Shown one piece after another: positions 23,991 to 36,769 of a stretch of DNA of 64,000 nucleotides. The stretch's first letter is position 1, and each line of letters starts with the position of its first letter. A program made the position numbers and the translations under genes. The notes beneath the pieces are model-generated. The model worked only from the letters and a program-made list of their open reading frames with translations, did no database searches and was not told where the DNA came from. This stretch comes from Ptychodera flava (Eukaryota; Hemichordata; Enteropneusta; Ptychoderidae). The DNA is taken from assembly GCF_041260155.1 (NCBI RefSeq), contig NC_091929.1:47941389-48005388 (forward strand). Reading direction: 5' to 3'.

Positions 23991-24365
23991 TTGAAACTTT
24001 TGCTACAGCGAGGACTTTTCAAGCTCGTTGTATCCTCGCATTAAATTTACCGATTTTCTGTAATACAGTTATTTATGAGGTTTACGGAAATTTTTGTGAC
24101 AGCTTCAGGTAAAAAGTTGAATTGGACAACATTTCATTATGTCAGGAAATCATAGCAGGTGAACTCTACGGAATTTTCTGATATCAAAGATGTTTGCTAA
24201 TTTACAATGATACTCATACTATTATTAACGAGATTTCCTGTCTTAATTCCCGCAATCACCAAGAAAATCTAAAAATTACTACACGTAATTAAGACTACAT
24301 GTGGAAGTGTCGTTTGATGACGTTCCGAACGTCTGTGCCACATTTGTGTAACCAAACTTCTATTT

Positions 24366-24610
24366 AATCGCAGTCCAAACGTTCAGTGTTGCTGTCATGC
24401 TGTTGATTTGCATCGCGGTCCCAACCTTCCGTGTTGCAGTTCATTTTAATCGTGGTCTCAACGTTGCGTGCTGCTGTCGATTTGCATCGGGGTCTAGCCC
24501 TGCGTAAGATGCTGTGTGTTCCGCTACAGCTAATCGCCCCGCTCACTCGCTTTGTGGTGAGCGGGGCGATTAGCTGTAGCGGAACACACAGCATCGTCAC
24601 AGGGCTACAT
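24366..24610. repeat. Degenerate tandem repeat with a perfect hairpin
   Basis: Units around GATTTGCATCGSGGTC and AACGTTSMGTG repeat about every 60 bp from 24366. Inside, 24508-24546 and 24557-24595 are perfect 39-bp inverted repeats (arm ends GATGCTGTGTGTTCC and GGAACACACAGCATC) around a 10-base loop. Confidence 0.8.
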
Positions 24611-25068
24611 CGGGGTCCAGAATCAAGCAATTTCCACTGTTAAAATGAAGACAATTGGATACAAGGTTGATGTGTTGATAGTTTATTCTTGTGCATGCAA
24701 CCGACATTGGAGATTATAGCATTATAGAAAGCTTTAATTGTTTTCGTAAAGTGTGTGGCTAATAAAATTTGTCTGTGGCTAATAAAATTTGAAACTATTC
24801 GCCACAGTGGCTAACAGCTTTCCAAACCAAGCGCTAACACAGACGGTATACGTGTGGTGTTGAATACAAACTATCACTGTTTCACGGGTTGAACAGATAC
24901 TGCAGATTGTGAGTGTCTTCTAACTTTCAATCCGACTGAAATGGTTATACAATTTCTAAGGACACAGAATTGCAGAAGTGGAAAGATAGCCCGACGGAGG
25001 TCTTCTAGTTAGTTGTAAACAACTTCGGCATAAGCCCGATCTTGATGTCAGCTGGGGGTGATGTCCAC

Positions 25069-25256
25069 TGGCGCTCTTTAGCTTGGTAGTCTGCTAAGTA
25101 GATCGATTTTCGGATCGATCTATTGATCCCGTAGTCGATATGCCCGCCACTGCAACCTAAGTATTTAGGTTGCAGTGGCGGGCATATCGACTACGGGATC
25201 AATAGATCGATCCGAAAATCGATCTACTTAGCAGACTACCCAGCTAAGGAGCGCCT
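25069..25256. repeat. Near-perfect 188-bp palindrome
   Basis: Bases 25085-25160 and 25165-25240 are perfect complements over 76 bp with a 4-base loop (GTAT); with two mismatches the arms extend to about 92 bp. It could be a recent foldback element or an amplification or assembly artefact. No TSD is evident. Confidence 0.85.
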
Positions 25257-26149
25257 GTGGTGATGTCGAATGAAACATTGTAACAATTTGACAGGGGCCC
25301 TGGATGATTGACAGGTTACCTTTTGTTCTATGCTGGGTTATTTTCTGATTTTGGCAGCGGGGCGATCGACCGCATTGCATGCAATGCAAATAGACAAATT
25401 TCACCATTTTCTTTCCATGAAAATCGGCGGTTAAAACACTCTTGCTTACAACAATTTTCATTCTAAATCATCGCCGATGAAAGGGATTCACTGCTATTCT
25501 TTTGAGAAGGTGAGGAGATGATAAAAATTAGTACTGTACTTGTGAAATCGTCACATTTTTTCACTCCATGATTCACGTGAGTACTGGACAATCGAACGCA
25601 AACAGTATCATGTATTATCTCGCGGGTCAAGTACGCACGGACAGTTATCACTCGCATTACTCCTAGCGCTTGCAAAACGATGTTATTTTATCGACTACCG
25701 TAATTGATATGTCAGTACTCTTTAAAAATTGATAGATTTGATTCATTGAACTTGAAACATTATAAATTAAACACAGTTTTTCAACCTCTTCCTTCAAACT
25801 CGTATTCGTCGCTAAGGGACTGGACATAAATTACAGAGGGGGGCGGTGTTTTTCGAAAAACCGCTGCGTAAAAAATAGTGACCCTTCAAAAGTTCATGCA
25901 CAAAAAATTAGTGACCCTCCCCCTTATCCGTGCATGAAAATAAGTGACCCTCCCCTGTTACTCAATACCCCCCCAAAAAACCCGCAATGTGTTAAAGACC
26001 CCCTTCTGACTTGCTATACTTTTTAAGTCGCCCTCCTGAAAGGAAGGCAAAATGTGGCCGATATAACGCGTTGTCCAAAAAATATCAAATCATATGTGTG
26101 TTATTCATGTACTTTGCTTGAAGTGGCAGGTAAAAAGTGCATGCCTGTA

Positions 26150-27775
26150 CAAAAAATGTAATTTTTAGATTTTATCGATAATGTTGATTCACTATACATG
26201 TAGTCGACTATAAGAAAACTAGGAACGTGTATTTTCCAGTATAAAACTAGCTATATCTGTTCATATACAGATGTTTAATAACTGATATAGATATACTTGA
26301 TTAGCATGGGTTGTTTACAAGTGCTCATGTGAACAAGATATTTGATTTTGGAATTTCTGTCAAAATGTTGATGATCCACTATACATGGGAGTCTATGACA
26401 AAACTATACATGGGAGTCTATGACAAAACTGTCAAAAAATTTTCAGAATTAAAAATTTGCACTATTTGTGCATATAGGGACCCTGAATAATTGACATAAT
26501 TGTGCTTGATTAGAAGAGGGTGGTAAAATGTGCATCTGTGTACAATAACTTTGTTTTTGGAATTTCGCATAAAATGTTGATCCACTATACATGGGAGAGT
26601 CTATGACAAAACTGTAAAAAAAATTTTTCAGAATTAAAAATATGCACTATTTGTGTATATATGACCCTGAATAATTGACATAATTGTGTTTGATTAGAAG
26701 AGGGTGGTAACACGTGCATCTGTGTACAATAACTTTGTTTTTGGAATTTCACATGAAATGTGGATCCATTATACATTGTAGTCTATGAAGAAACTATGAA
26801 TAATTTTTTTTAAATACAAAACTTGGCAAATCTGTGTATTTATGTATGCTTGATTATTGATATTTATGTTCTTGATTAGACTAGAGTGGTTACAAGCCCA
26901 TGTGTGTGCAAGAAATTTGATTTTGGAATTTCACCGAAATGTTGATTCACTATGCATGGCAGTCTATGGTGAAACCCTATGAATAATTTTTTTCCAATAC
27001 AAAAATAGGTTAATCTGTGCATTTATGTACACTCAATTATTGGTACTAATGTTCATGATTAGACTAGAGTGGTTTTAAGTCAATGGTTGTGCAAGAAATT
27101 TGATTTTGGCATATCACTTAAATGTCGATTTTGTGACCACTACCTATCTGACTTACAGATTGATATATGGCGGGTGCCACATGTGGGGCAGGATGCGCTT
27201 ACTATTTTCGAAACACCTGACATCACTTCTTGGTCTTTTGGCCAGAGGTCCATATATCTTTCTTTCATGAATTTGACTTTGTTTGTACCGTCTATTTACT
27301 GTCTGTTCTGTGCTGTTTTGTGTCTATGTTTACAACTATTGTCTTACAAATTTTGACCTAGTGTTATTGGATTATGGATTGGTATGATTGCGATTATTTT
27401 ACCATACATGGCAGTCTATGATGAAACTATGAATAATTTTTTTCCAATACAAAAATAGGAAAAATCTGTGCATTTATGTACACTTGATTATTGGTATTAA
27501 TGTTCATGATTAGACTAGAGTAGTTTCAAGTCAATGGTGTGCAAGAAATTTGATTTTGGAATTTCACTGAAATGTCCATTCACTATACATGGCAGTCTAT
27601 GATGAAACTATGAATAATTTTTTTCCAATACAAAACTTGGTAAACCTGTGCATTTATGTACACCTAATTATTAGTATTAATATTCATGATTAGACTAGAG
27701 TGGTTTCAAGTCCATGGTTGTGCAAGAAATTTGATTTTGGAATTTCACCAAAATGTTGATTCACTATACATTATA
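26150..27775. repeat. ~185-bp tandem repeat (satellite-like)
   Basis: The phrase TTTGATTTTGGAATTTCAC recurs near 26340, 26549, 26737, 26918, 27098, 27549 and 27735, a spacing of about 180-210 bp once the inserted Penelope piece is removed. Each unit also has ATACATGGCAGTCTATGA and GATTAGACTAGAGTGG. Three units of the same family lie reversed at about 37090-37450 in another Harbinger-like element. Confidence 0.85.
27134..27398 (+). mobile_element. Penelope-like 3'-end fragment
   Basis: The same ~260 bp as 17652-17913, in opposite orientation, inserted within one unit of the 185-bp repeat, which resumes at CATACATGGCAGTCTATG. Being confined to the same 3' limit in both places, it marks the element's 3' end and a 5'-truncated insertion, as expected for target-primed retrotransposition. 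Confidence 0.8.
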
Positions 27776-28660
27776 GACAATAGACATCAAATCAGGTCCA
27801 ATAATCGTTATCATTCAAGGTAACTAAGAAATTTACCAGGTCCAAGGAACATATTGAAAATGACAAAGGCAATGGGGTCATCTTGAACCACAAAATAGTG
27901 GTGGTACCAGGTGTCTGGAATGGGTAAGCGTACCCTGCCAGCTAGCCGCACCCGTCAAGATTGACTCAAAGCGACAAATCCATTGTTATTTGGTGACTTC
28001 ACCAAATTACTTTTGTGAGTCAAAATTTGGTATGCTGTCACTCATCATTTGAGTAACAGACAGGTCATATTTTGATACAACATCTCCGTATCTACCGTAG
28101 AACTTCTTAAATGATTTTACTAATCTACTTTCTGAGAATCCTTGCCTCACTAACCTTTGAGCTAATAGGCTGTGTCTAACTCGAAAGTCTTCATATGAAT
28201 TGCACGCTCTACTGTATCTAAGGAGTTGTGAAATATACACGCCATAAGCTGGAGATGATGGTATATTGCTCGACAAAAAGGGAAAGTTTATGATTTCAAA
28301 ATTGAAATCGTCTCTTTTGTCATACAGCTTAGTGTATAGTGTATTTTGTCTAATTTCAAACAATACGTCTAGGTATGAAGCAGAGGAAACTACAAACTAC
28401 TACTATGAGGAAACTACAAATAACTAATAGGTTATCTGATCCTAAATTGTTATTCAAAAGTTGTTCGACCTGAAGCTTCCAGTTGTTATTGATGACACTA
28501 TGTACTATTCTGAACAGTTTGTATTCTGTCAATGTCCTCAAAAAATTAAAAATGTACATACAGCGACATGAACGTTTGACACCGACCTACCGGTATACCC
28601 AATGTATTGTCCATGGGAGAATGATGTCAAATAAGTAATCTCCCAAATTGTTATTGAAAG
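27775..28660 (-). pseudogene. Penelope-like reverse transcriptase, C-terminal fragment
   Basis: The minus strand is open at 28007-28363 and encodes KLYDKRDDFNFEIINFPFLS, SPAYGVYISQLLRYSRAC and FKKFYGRYGDVVSKY. These match the region after the catalytic box in the Penelope-like copy at 17.9-18.3 kb. An adjacent minus-strand open stretch (28356-28559) may not belong. RT motifs A-C are absent, so only the 3' part remains. It lies within the Harbinger-like element beside the tandem repeat. Confidence 0.7.
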
Positions 28661-29798
28661 AGTCATTATAGGGGACAGTTATGCACAATAGTGTTGAATA
28701 AGTAGAAATCATGACAACTTAAATCAATGTGGCTGCTTGGATCATCAATACATTGTTTATTATACCTGAAATTTGCGCCCGAAGGGTGCGCCGAAAATGG
28801 TAATGGCAGAAAATGAAAGTGCCAGGAGGTATTTTTTCTTTCTTCAGTATTCCATAACGTGCACATGCAATTTCAGCTTTGATGCATGAAAAAAGGTGAC
28901 CCTCCCCCATAGGCTTGCACAAATTTTATGATCCTTCAAAATGCTTGCGCGAAAAATGGCGACCCACCCCCAAAAAACACCGGCCCACCCCCCCTGTAAT
29001 TTGTGTCCAGTCCCTAAGTGTAACGCGTTCCACGGACAACATGCATTGTGCATGCCTCGTGGCGCTAGCGCCGCATATGTTGGACGGCGTGGTACAGTGC
29101 ACCATCGCTCCTTTAGTTTACATTTTAAAGGCAAAATTTCACATTTCTCATACTACCTACTCCTTTATCGAATGTTGCAGAATGATATATATCAATACAA
29201 CTGTTGAAATCGTACATGTACATGCCCCGGCACCCCTCCCCCGCTTGTTTGATAGACGAAGCCAGGTCGGGTCGATACTGTATATTAACATAGAACAAAA
29301 ATACATGATGTATTAGATCGAAGAAAATGAAAAGTAATGAAAAATATAGCAAATGAACTTACCAGATTATCCCTTGACATCTTATCGTCCATGCTGACTG
29401 CAAAGAATGTCAATTGTTCCCTGTTAGTATTTGCAGCAAAGTCGGGAAGACTCACTCGTATCCAATGTGACTGCCGTACGTACGGTGAACATCACTACCC
29501 TGCTGTGAATAAGCTCCAAAATCAGCCGTATAGGATTTATCTTCATCAAGCCAGGGGCAGGTAGTGTTTGCTACCGACCCAAGTTTTTTCAACTTCTGAA
29601 GCAAATAATCTATGTGCCACATTTCTACATTTCTAAATAACCTATGTGCCACACTCCTACATTTCTTGTTCGGCTCGAAGTTGTAATGCTCCGCGACCCT
29701 AACTTACCCAAGTGTTCTATATCTTTTCCCCAAAAAGACCCCTAACTTACCAAAGTGTTCTATATCTTTCCCAAAAAAAGACCCCCTAACTTCCAAAG

Positions 29799-30050
29799 TG
29801 GTCTATACAAGCCCCTGCACAGGTGGTCTATACAAGCCCCTGCACAAGTGGTCTATACAAGCCCCTGCACAGGTGGTCTATACAAGCCCCTGCACAGGTG
29901 GTCTATACAAGCCCCTGCACAGGTGGTCTATACAAGCCCCTGCGCAGGTGGTCTGTACAAGCCCCTTTACATGTGGTCTATACAAGCCCCTGCACAGAAA
30001 GTGGTCTATACAAGCCCCTGCACAGAAAGTGGTCTATACTGCCCCATTAA
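29799..30050. repeat. 25-bp minisatellite, about ten units
   Basis: Units of GTGGTCTATACAAGCCCCTG followed by CACAG; the last full units gain an extra AAA. All three forward frames are open across it, because a 25-base unit shifts frame every copy and none of the frames contains a stop. The predicted repetitive peptides are therefore artefacts. Confidence 0.95.
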
Positions 30051-33000
30051 CTACTTCCTGCATTTGTATCACAGACAAATGACTTTACTCTGGAATCTAT
30101 AATTCAATTACCACCAAATATTCACATATGCAGGCTTTTGATGACAAACTGAATATTGTGTGTTTCAGCATGCTGTAGGGAGACAGCAAGAACTGTATTT
30201 GATATATTGCATAGAAATATTGAAAACATTATCAACAGGTGCTAACAGGTGCAGCAGTGCTCCCGATACTAATTGGCATACTTGTTTGTTTTTTATGAAA
30301 ATATATACATGTACAGTGTACAACTTTTCAAGACAAAAATAGTGACAAAATGCTTCTAGATCTTGTTTAATTATTGTTAACATTAGAACAATTGGATGAC
30401 ATTAAAATGTTATTCAATTTCATTGAATTACCCACCAAACCTTGGAATTGTAAAAAAAAGGGAAGCAAAATATTTCATATCCCCCTTCAGGCAGAGCAAA
30501 ATTTTCAAGTCCCCCTCTACTACCCCAAAAGTTTTCGACTCCCCCTCATTTTTGTGAACGCAGCCATACACTGCAATGGAAAATGTGCAAATACCATCTT
30601 TCTATGCAACTGATTTACTTGTAATAACGAAAGCAGTCTAGATGTTTGTCAGTGATGTCACCATAGTTTGCTTAACTCACATGGATAACTAAGCTGTATA
30701 TATGGTGTATTTGCAGACATCTCTCATTAGCAAACAATCATCAAGCAAACTATTTTTAAACAACAAAAAATAAAAACATTAATTTGCACCTACAGGGTAT
30801 AATTTCAATGAAAAGTATTTCATTATTGAAATAAGAATGTGACATGTGACATAAGAAGATTTACAGGAAGATTTATAATAGTAGAGGTATAATTGCTCAC
30901 TCATGATAATTTTGATATTTATAGTGTGGTGAGTGTCAACTGCACCTGCTTGCCACTAATTATGCTGAAGTGCTTTCAGCTTTCTAAACAGTCTGGATAT
31001 CTTATCTATGAATAGCCTGAACTGAAATTCACTATTTCACAGTAACAATGTTGACAATTACAGGCTGTGTTAAATAGATGAATACAGACATTTTGACATA
31101 CTTTAGCCAACAGAGTAGGTGATAAACAGAACAAAATTTCCAGAAAAATTGAAATCTTGGAGCTGCATACTCTGAATATCATTTGGCTTGAAACAGGTTT
31201 CTAATATTTTGTCACTCAAAAAATCTCTTTGGCTCAAAGTTGGTAGTCAGCAAAGATTTTTTGACCAAAAACAGGAAAAACTGACCCAAAATACAAATAT
31301 GCAAAATCACTGCAATTTGACAAACCTGAAATGTAACCCCTTGCAACCTGCACATCAAATTTCAAACTTGTGCAACAAACTCTTTTTAGAGATTTTTTGA
31401 CCAAAAATGGGAATTGTCCCTGACTTTCCGCAATTGTTCGAACAAAGTCTGGTTACCTCAAACCACATACCAAATTTCAGACCAATAGGACAAACGATTT
31501 CAGAGTCGAAGATTTTTTGACAAAAAACCAACAAAATTGCTGGAAAGTACAAATATGCAAAATTTGAACTTCAGTTATCCCTAAGAGCCTGCAACTGAAC
31601 TAGCAGTTCCTGAAAAGAAGATGAATGTTGATGGAACACAGAGGATGGAGGACTGAGGACAATCCACTTATCTGAATAAAGCTCTGTGTCATTGACAGCA
31701 GGCTAAAATCTCACTAACGAAGCAGTCTGTAAGAAGTGTTGTGCTTTAGGAGCAAAATTAGTGTGAAAGGAAGATATTGTATAGTACTGATAATCACTAC
31801 ATGAAAGATGAAACACACATGCAAAGAAAATATTTGTAAAGGCATTTTTCCATCAAAAGTCACAATACTCAACATCGTCAAACTCTAAGGTGATGTTGAA
31901 CTTGTTCACCCATAATGCAACTAACATTATGTAACTTGACACCCCCTGAAAAAGAACTCACGAAAGATGATACAGTTCAAACTGAAATATATAGAGATCT
32001 CTTGCATGTGATAAAAAGAAATATGTTTGAATGAAATCTTATTTGAAATTCACAATGTTTGTGCTTGCAATTCAGTGAGAAGACTCAAAATCACCAACAA
32101 AGTATTGCTGTTTTTCTGTATTGCCCTTTGCATGATAAAAAATTAAACAGATAGCAGGCCATCACATTGACATTTCAGATCTTATCACATTTGAAGAAAA
32201 TTACTGGACATACGTGGGTCATGGTGCACTTTCCTCAGTTCACACCTGCCAAAGTAATAGCTCCAGACATGAAAATAATAATGGCTGGCAAATTTTGATA
32301 ATATCAGAAAGAAAGTAACATTGCATATATGTATGCTCCAATACATTGTCCTTGTGTCTAGGGATTAAAAAGCTATTTAAGTTTGTCAGAATTACATCAT
32401 CCTATCAATTTTACTCCTTTGTACATGTATGTATCATTTATATGAAGATGCAATCCACATGGGGGTTGGACTAATCATACCAGTGTGATAATTAATATGA
32501 TCCTGCATTTGCATTGCCTAGGAGTAGTCTATAGTGATAGTGAAACTGTAGTCTCCTGTAAATGTTTGCTTTCCTAATGCTATGGCTCAGCTTTTAACAT
32601 GGCATTTCAGTTATTTCCAGTCCCTGTTGTACAAAACTTTTCCCTGCACTAGGTATTTTTCAGCTTCAGACTTTGTTACTGTGACAAAAAGTGCTTGTTA
32701 TGGCTTCTTCCTCAGCCTCAGTCGGTGGTACTTTTCATCCATGAATGTAGCATGCTTCCTTCCTATGGAAAGGTAAGAAATGAGAAATTGAACAATTTAA
32801 AAATTAGAGACATGAGGACAATGTACTTTGATCATTGTTTGAAACTCTTTTCATGCTCAGGATGTCAGTTTGTTTAATCCCCTTTTCCAAGGTGGTATTT
32901 TTTTCTATGGTTTGTCTATGGAGCCTGTTAGAAAGAGGATTATATGGAGTCAAGATACTGCCAGGCATCAAAATTGGTGTTGTTTAATGATAGCTTACAC

Positions 33001-33399
33001 TTGAATATAGCCCCTCACATTGTCTAATCTTCACCCCATGATAATTCCTTCCAAAGCCCTCCCAAAAAGTAAAATCCGTGGCATAAGTCTTCCAAAGGAA
33101 CCGATTTTAAAGATCCCATTCAAAGCAAACAATCACACAGATATACCTTGTTAAAGCGAAGCAGTCTGTGGTACTGTCTCAGATTTTGAAGCAGGGTTGA
33201 ATGGAGGGACATCACTTGCTTAACTGACATAGTTTCTATGGAATTTAACTTGAATAATGCAATACAGTAGAGATAAAAGCTACATTTAGCATCCACTACA
33301 TCCTAACGAAAAGGCCACTTTGAGACTGGTTTGATTAGCTGTAATACATAAACTACACATTTTTATAGACATCACAAAAACACACATCATTAGACAGTC
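30051..33399. other. Long AT-rich stretch without recognised genes
   Basis: Intron-like or intergenic DNA. A motif GATTTTTTGACCAAAAA occurs near 31253, 31391 and 31511, hinting at an old tandem repeat. No reading frame shows a known domain. Confidence 0.45.
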
Positions 33400-33403
33400 T
33401 TAA

Positions 33404-34081
33404 GGTTCCAAGACAAGAAATTGACCATTTTAAACTAACAATTCTCTAGTGTTTAATGAGCTCAGAACCCCCGTAAATTGTATATTTTCGGAAAGCCTAG
33501 ATATAGGGGAACATTTTGGTTACCATAGTGTCACCATTGTTTACATAACTATCACGTGACAGGTAATTTGCATAACCTTTCAAAAATCGGTTTTCCTATG
33601 TTTTGTTTCAATGCTTTGAGATATGTGGCTGAAATTCATGTGAGTGCAAGCTATCCTACAGGTCTTCAAAAGTGTGTCTCAGAATTTTTTTAAACCTTCT
33701 TAAACAGTTTTATGCCACAAAAACTTCCAGAGCAGTGAATTTTACCATAGTTGATTTCTTTAAACTTGTGCTCCAAAAAACTAAGCAAGATATAAAAAAT
33801 CTGAGACACACTTTGGAAGAGCATTGTGACAGCTTGCATTCCAGAAAGTTTGAGTCAGATATTTTGAAGTATTGAGACAAAACATAGGGAAAACCGACTT
33901 TTGAAAGGTTATGCAAATTATCTTGTCACGTGATAGTTATGTAAACAATGCTGACACTGTGGTTACCAAATGTTCCCATATATGTAGGCTTTCAGAAAAT
34001 GTATACTTTACAGGGGTTCTGAGTTTATTAACTGTTAGAGAATTGTTAGATTAAAAAGGTCACATTTCTTGTCTTGGAACC
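33404..34081. mobile_element. Foldback transposon with TTAA duplication
   Basis: Almost wholly palindromic: arms of about 300 bp (33404-33705 and 33775-34081), with outer ends GGTTCCAAGACAAGAAA and its complement, both flanked by TTAA (33400-33403 and 34082-34085). Internal sequences such as ATAACTATCACGTGACA are mirrored. A TTAA target points to the piggyBac/Kolobok groups. No transposase is encoded. Confidence 0.8.
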
Positions 34082-34085
34082 TTAA

Positions 34086-34920
34086 TTTAAGTTTAATTAA
34101 AGGGACAGTACACCTGTCGCTTTTCTGATTTAAAAAATATTTTGTTTTTGTACCAACTGAACTGTTCTCCCTTGAAATGTCAAGTTTTCACCTAATCAAA
34201 GTGCACTGTAATTTTGGTGTGGACTAAAATTAATATGCTAACAATCACAATTTCATATATGATATATGCTGTCTTCACAAGTTAAACACTGGACATGCAA
34301 CATGTTTTCTCAATAGAAAAAGACAGTGCAGTTGGTACAATTGAGAACAGAATTATTAACAAAATCATCAAAACTTACAGCTACTGTTTTGAGGGAGCAA
34401 ACAGAGTGTCTGACATTTGTTCTGAACAGATAGGTTGCAGTCAACTCAGATTGTATGGTTGTGTTTGAAAAATTGTCAATATAAAAAATGTTTCACTGAA
34501 TTTGCCTGGATACCACAGAATCTGGTTTTGATGATATGAATATGCAACTATTTATACACATATCTAATGGAACCTGGATGTGACAGGATCAGACTCAGAC
34601 ATGGTGGAGATCTTTTCACAAAAGCAGTATACCTCACTTAAAAGGGAAGAAAGGACAGGATACAGGTCAAGAAGAGGTATTACTGCAGAAAACGTGGGAA
34701 GGAGAATAAAATTCCACAGTTTAAAGTGGCACTCCCTCTTGGTAACATTTTAAAAACACATTTTCTTTAATGCCAACGGTCGATATTTGACGTGACGACT
34801 GCGCGCGGATCACAAGATATCGATAAAAGCGTGTCCTCAAAAAAGTAAAAATTTGAATTCCGGTGGCCCACCTAATTCAGCTTCCGAACATCGAACGTTC
34901 GCACTGGGGCCATTGTCAAC
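34086..34920. other. Non-coding stretch
   Basis: No recognised gene or repeat. GC content rises from about 34770 toward the candidate exon downstream. Confidence 0.4.
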
Positions 34921-34982
34921 TAAGCTATGGAGTACGAGTCTACGCTAACGCTGCTGTACGCCACTCGCGTCGGTGATCGGTC

Positions 34983-35224
34983 ATGCCAGTGGGGGAAAGC
35001 CTAGTCTTACTGACTCTGAGAAAAAAACGGATGGTGGGGGAATCGCAAGTGAAACACCAAAGGCGCAAGCCACGAGCGCCGCACAAGGTGTGTTTATGCA
35101 AGCTTTCGGAATGTCCAGCTCGCACTTTTGACGCTACGCTTGAGATTCCCTCCACCATCGTATGTGCGAGAGATAACACCAATGAGATTCAGAAAAGATA
35201 CAAGGGACTTTCGACAGTCTACAG
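34983..35224 (+). CDS. Possible host exon
   Basis: A GC-richer open frame with a Cys-containing basic segment (RRKPRAPHKVCLCKL) ends at CTACAG|GTGGGC, which would make a good splice donor. It lies just upstream of two blocks (35.3-36.4 kb and 40.6-44.1 kb) that appear to be duplicated introns with a shared micro-exon, so a host gene here is plausible. The reading frame at the donor does not obviously match the phase of the micro-exon, and I recognise no domain. Confidence 0.3.
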
Positions 35225-35329
35225 GTGGGCATGAATGATGTCTAGCCTTAAATGCGCTTCAACTACATGAAATTAGTTGCGTCCATACAAAAGTTTCCTT
35301 TGTTATAATGACAATGCTAGTCTCAAAAT

Positions 35330-36440
35330 ATGAAAACAAATGTAAAAATGGTAAAAGTCTAAGCCTCAGTAACTATTGGTCAGATTCCTATGATATAAGC
35401 TTGTAGTAGCCAGAGGTACATTTGTGTATATTTATAATTCCATGGAAATATCATTAACTTTTTGTATTGAGCAATTTTTATTGTTTATTCTGCCCATTTT
35501 ATTGAAAAGAGCCAGTTTTGCACCTGTCAAAATTATCCCATTCTTGCAGCGCAACAAAGCTTTACTCAGAATGAAAACTCCGTACGTATGTTTGACATTT
35601 CCTGTTGTATTGGCGTGATTTCTCTTTGAGTAAACGTGGCTTAGCCTAATAGAGAGTTATCATTATTTAGGTACACAGTGTTGCAATGCCATTCGTTCCA
35701 AAACAACATATTTCCTAGTGGATGATCATTTTTAAAAAAACACTATAATTTTAAGTACTTCGTCTTGTCCTTTGGAAGCAAATTGTTCATTAGACACTAG
35801 GCTAATGATTTCATCAGAATTTTAAAAAATGCAACATTATTTGCCAGCGAATATTTTGATATTTCGACCATTTTGTGTAATTTATTTAGAAACCACGTAC
35901 ACATATGTATAACATGCTAATCATATGTGCCACTTTCAAAGGATGTTTTAATCTTTGATAAAACTGTGTCCTGGTGTATATCAACACCTAACATCTTTGA
36001 ATAATCTGAGTTCTGTTTAAAATACTGACTTGCTTAATATTGATACAGATCATAGCTACACAAAATGAATATAGAAGCACAGTATCATTGAAACCATTTT
36101 GTAAGTCAATGATGTCAAAATCAAGACAGCACTGGAAATCCAAATATTTGTTTTATATTTGGGTTACACTTCAGCTTAATATTATTCATTTTACAATTGA
36201 CAGGTTCACCTCCAAGTAAACGCCGTAAGCTTAAATGTTTTTCAGAATCACCTCGTCCTGCCGAATCTAAATATCCCGGTACGCACAACATACAGCATTG
36301 ACAGCTTTCAGTATTGTCGACCACAATAAAAAAATGTACATCAGTGGACCACATTACATGTTGAATAAAATACATTTGCATAGCATGCTGCGATAATTTC
36401 CTATTCATTTTAGATGCCATTAGCCCGGCTGTAGCGTAAA
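35330..36440. repeat. Segmental duplication, copy 1
   Basis: Matches 40640-41694 plus 43850-44110 over several blocks, for example TTCCATGGAAATATCATTAACTT (35440 and 40812 regions), CACCTGTCAAAATTATCCCATTC (35521 and 41198 regions) and CACAAAATGAATATAGAAGCACAG (36059 and 43880 regions). Copy 1 lacks the 2.15-kb insertion present in copy 2. Confidence 0.85.
36204..36278 (+). CDS. Micro-exon, copy 1 (Ser/Pro-rich)
   Basis: TTTACAATTGACAG precedes it and GTACGC follows it, giving acceptor and donor. The 75-bp exon is phase 1 on both sides and encodes SPPSKRRKLKC..., ending PAESKYP. The copy at 44029-44097 keeps the same phase, splice sites and much of the peptide (SAPSK..., PPESKYP), while third-position bases and the exon length differ by multiples of three. 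That pattern suggests protein-coding selection. Basic plus Ser/Pro content suggests a linker or nuclear localisation segment; no domain is recognised. Confidence 0.55.
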
Positions 36441-36649
36441 TTCGTTAAATGAGACTGTCAAAAACTCCAAGGAATGTCACCATTTATCCCTTCTAAAATC
36501 CACCTTGGATAATATGCAGCTCAAATTTGCCACATATTTGCACACGCCAACGACTACGGCGAGACGAAAGAAGACGTTGAAGTAGACGACATTTTAAAAA
36601 AAAGAGCTCGGCAGCCAATGGGCGCGAAAGGGCTCATGGGAAGAGCGTG

Positions 36650-36658
36650 CGTGACGTC
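36650..36658. promoter_or_regulatory. CRE-like site upstream of THAP exon
   Basis: GTGACGTCAT contains the palindrome TGACGTCA, the consensus for CREB/ATF factors, about 120 bp upstream of the THAP-type exon in GC-richer DNA. Short sites occur by chance, so support is positional only. Confidence 0.3.
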
Positions 36659-36769
36659 ATCGGCTATACACAATTGTGTGTGACAGCTTACCGTAGTATT
36701 GGAGTCTATTATTGTCTAGTAGTGTAGTTCTGCACGTTAAAACTTTGTAATGCTCAGTAACATGGAAAA

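Larger units (their letters stand above)
25816..29014. mobile_element. PIF/Harbinger-like element with TAA duplication
   Basis: Inverted ends GGGACTGGACA...TGTCCAGTCCC, both followed inward by AAATTACAG-type sequence, with TAA immediately outside each end (25813-25815 and 29015-29017). Three-base TWA duplications and G/C-start inverted ends fit PIF/Harbinger. The subterminal regions are runs of GTGACCCTCCCC-like repeats. The body carries a ~185-bp tandem repeat and two Penelope-like pieces but no recognisable transposase, so it is non-autonomous. Confidence 0.8.

Noticed and set aside
26331..27775. CRISPR-like regularly spaced repeats
   Set aside because: Units are contiguous ~185-bp tandem copies without unique spacers, in eukaryotic DNA within a transposon.
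29755..30102. Repeat proteins predicted in three frames
   Set aside because: They are readings of a 25-bp minisatellite with no start context or flanking coding sequence.
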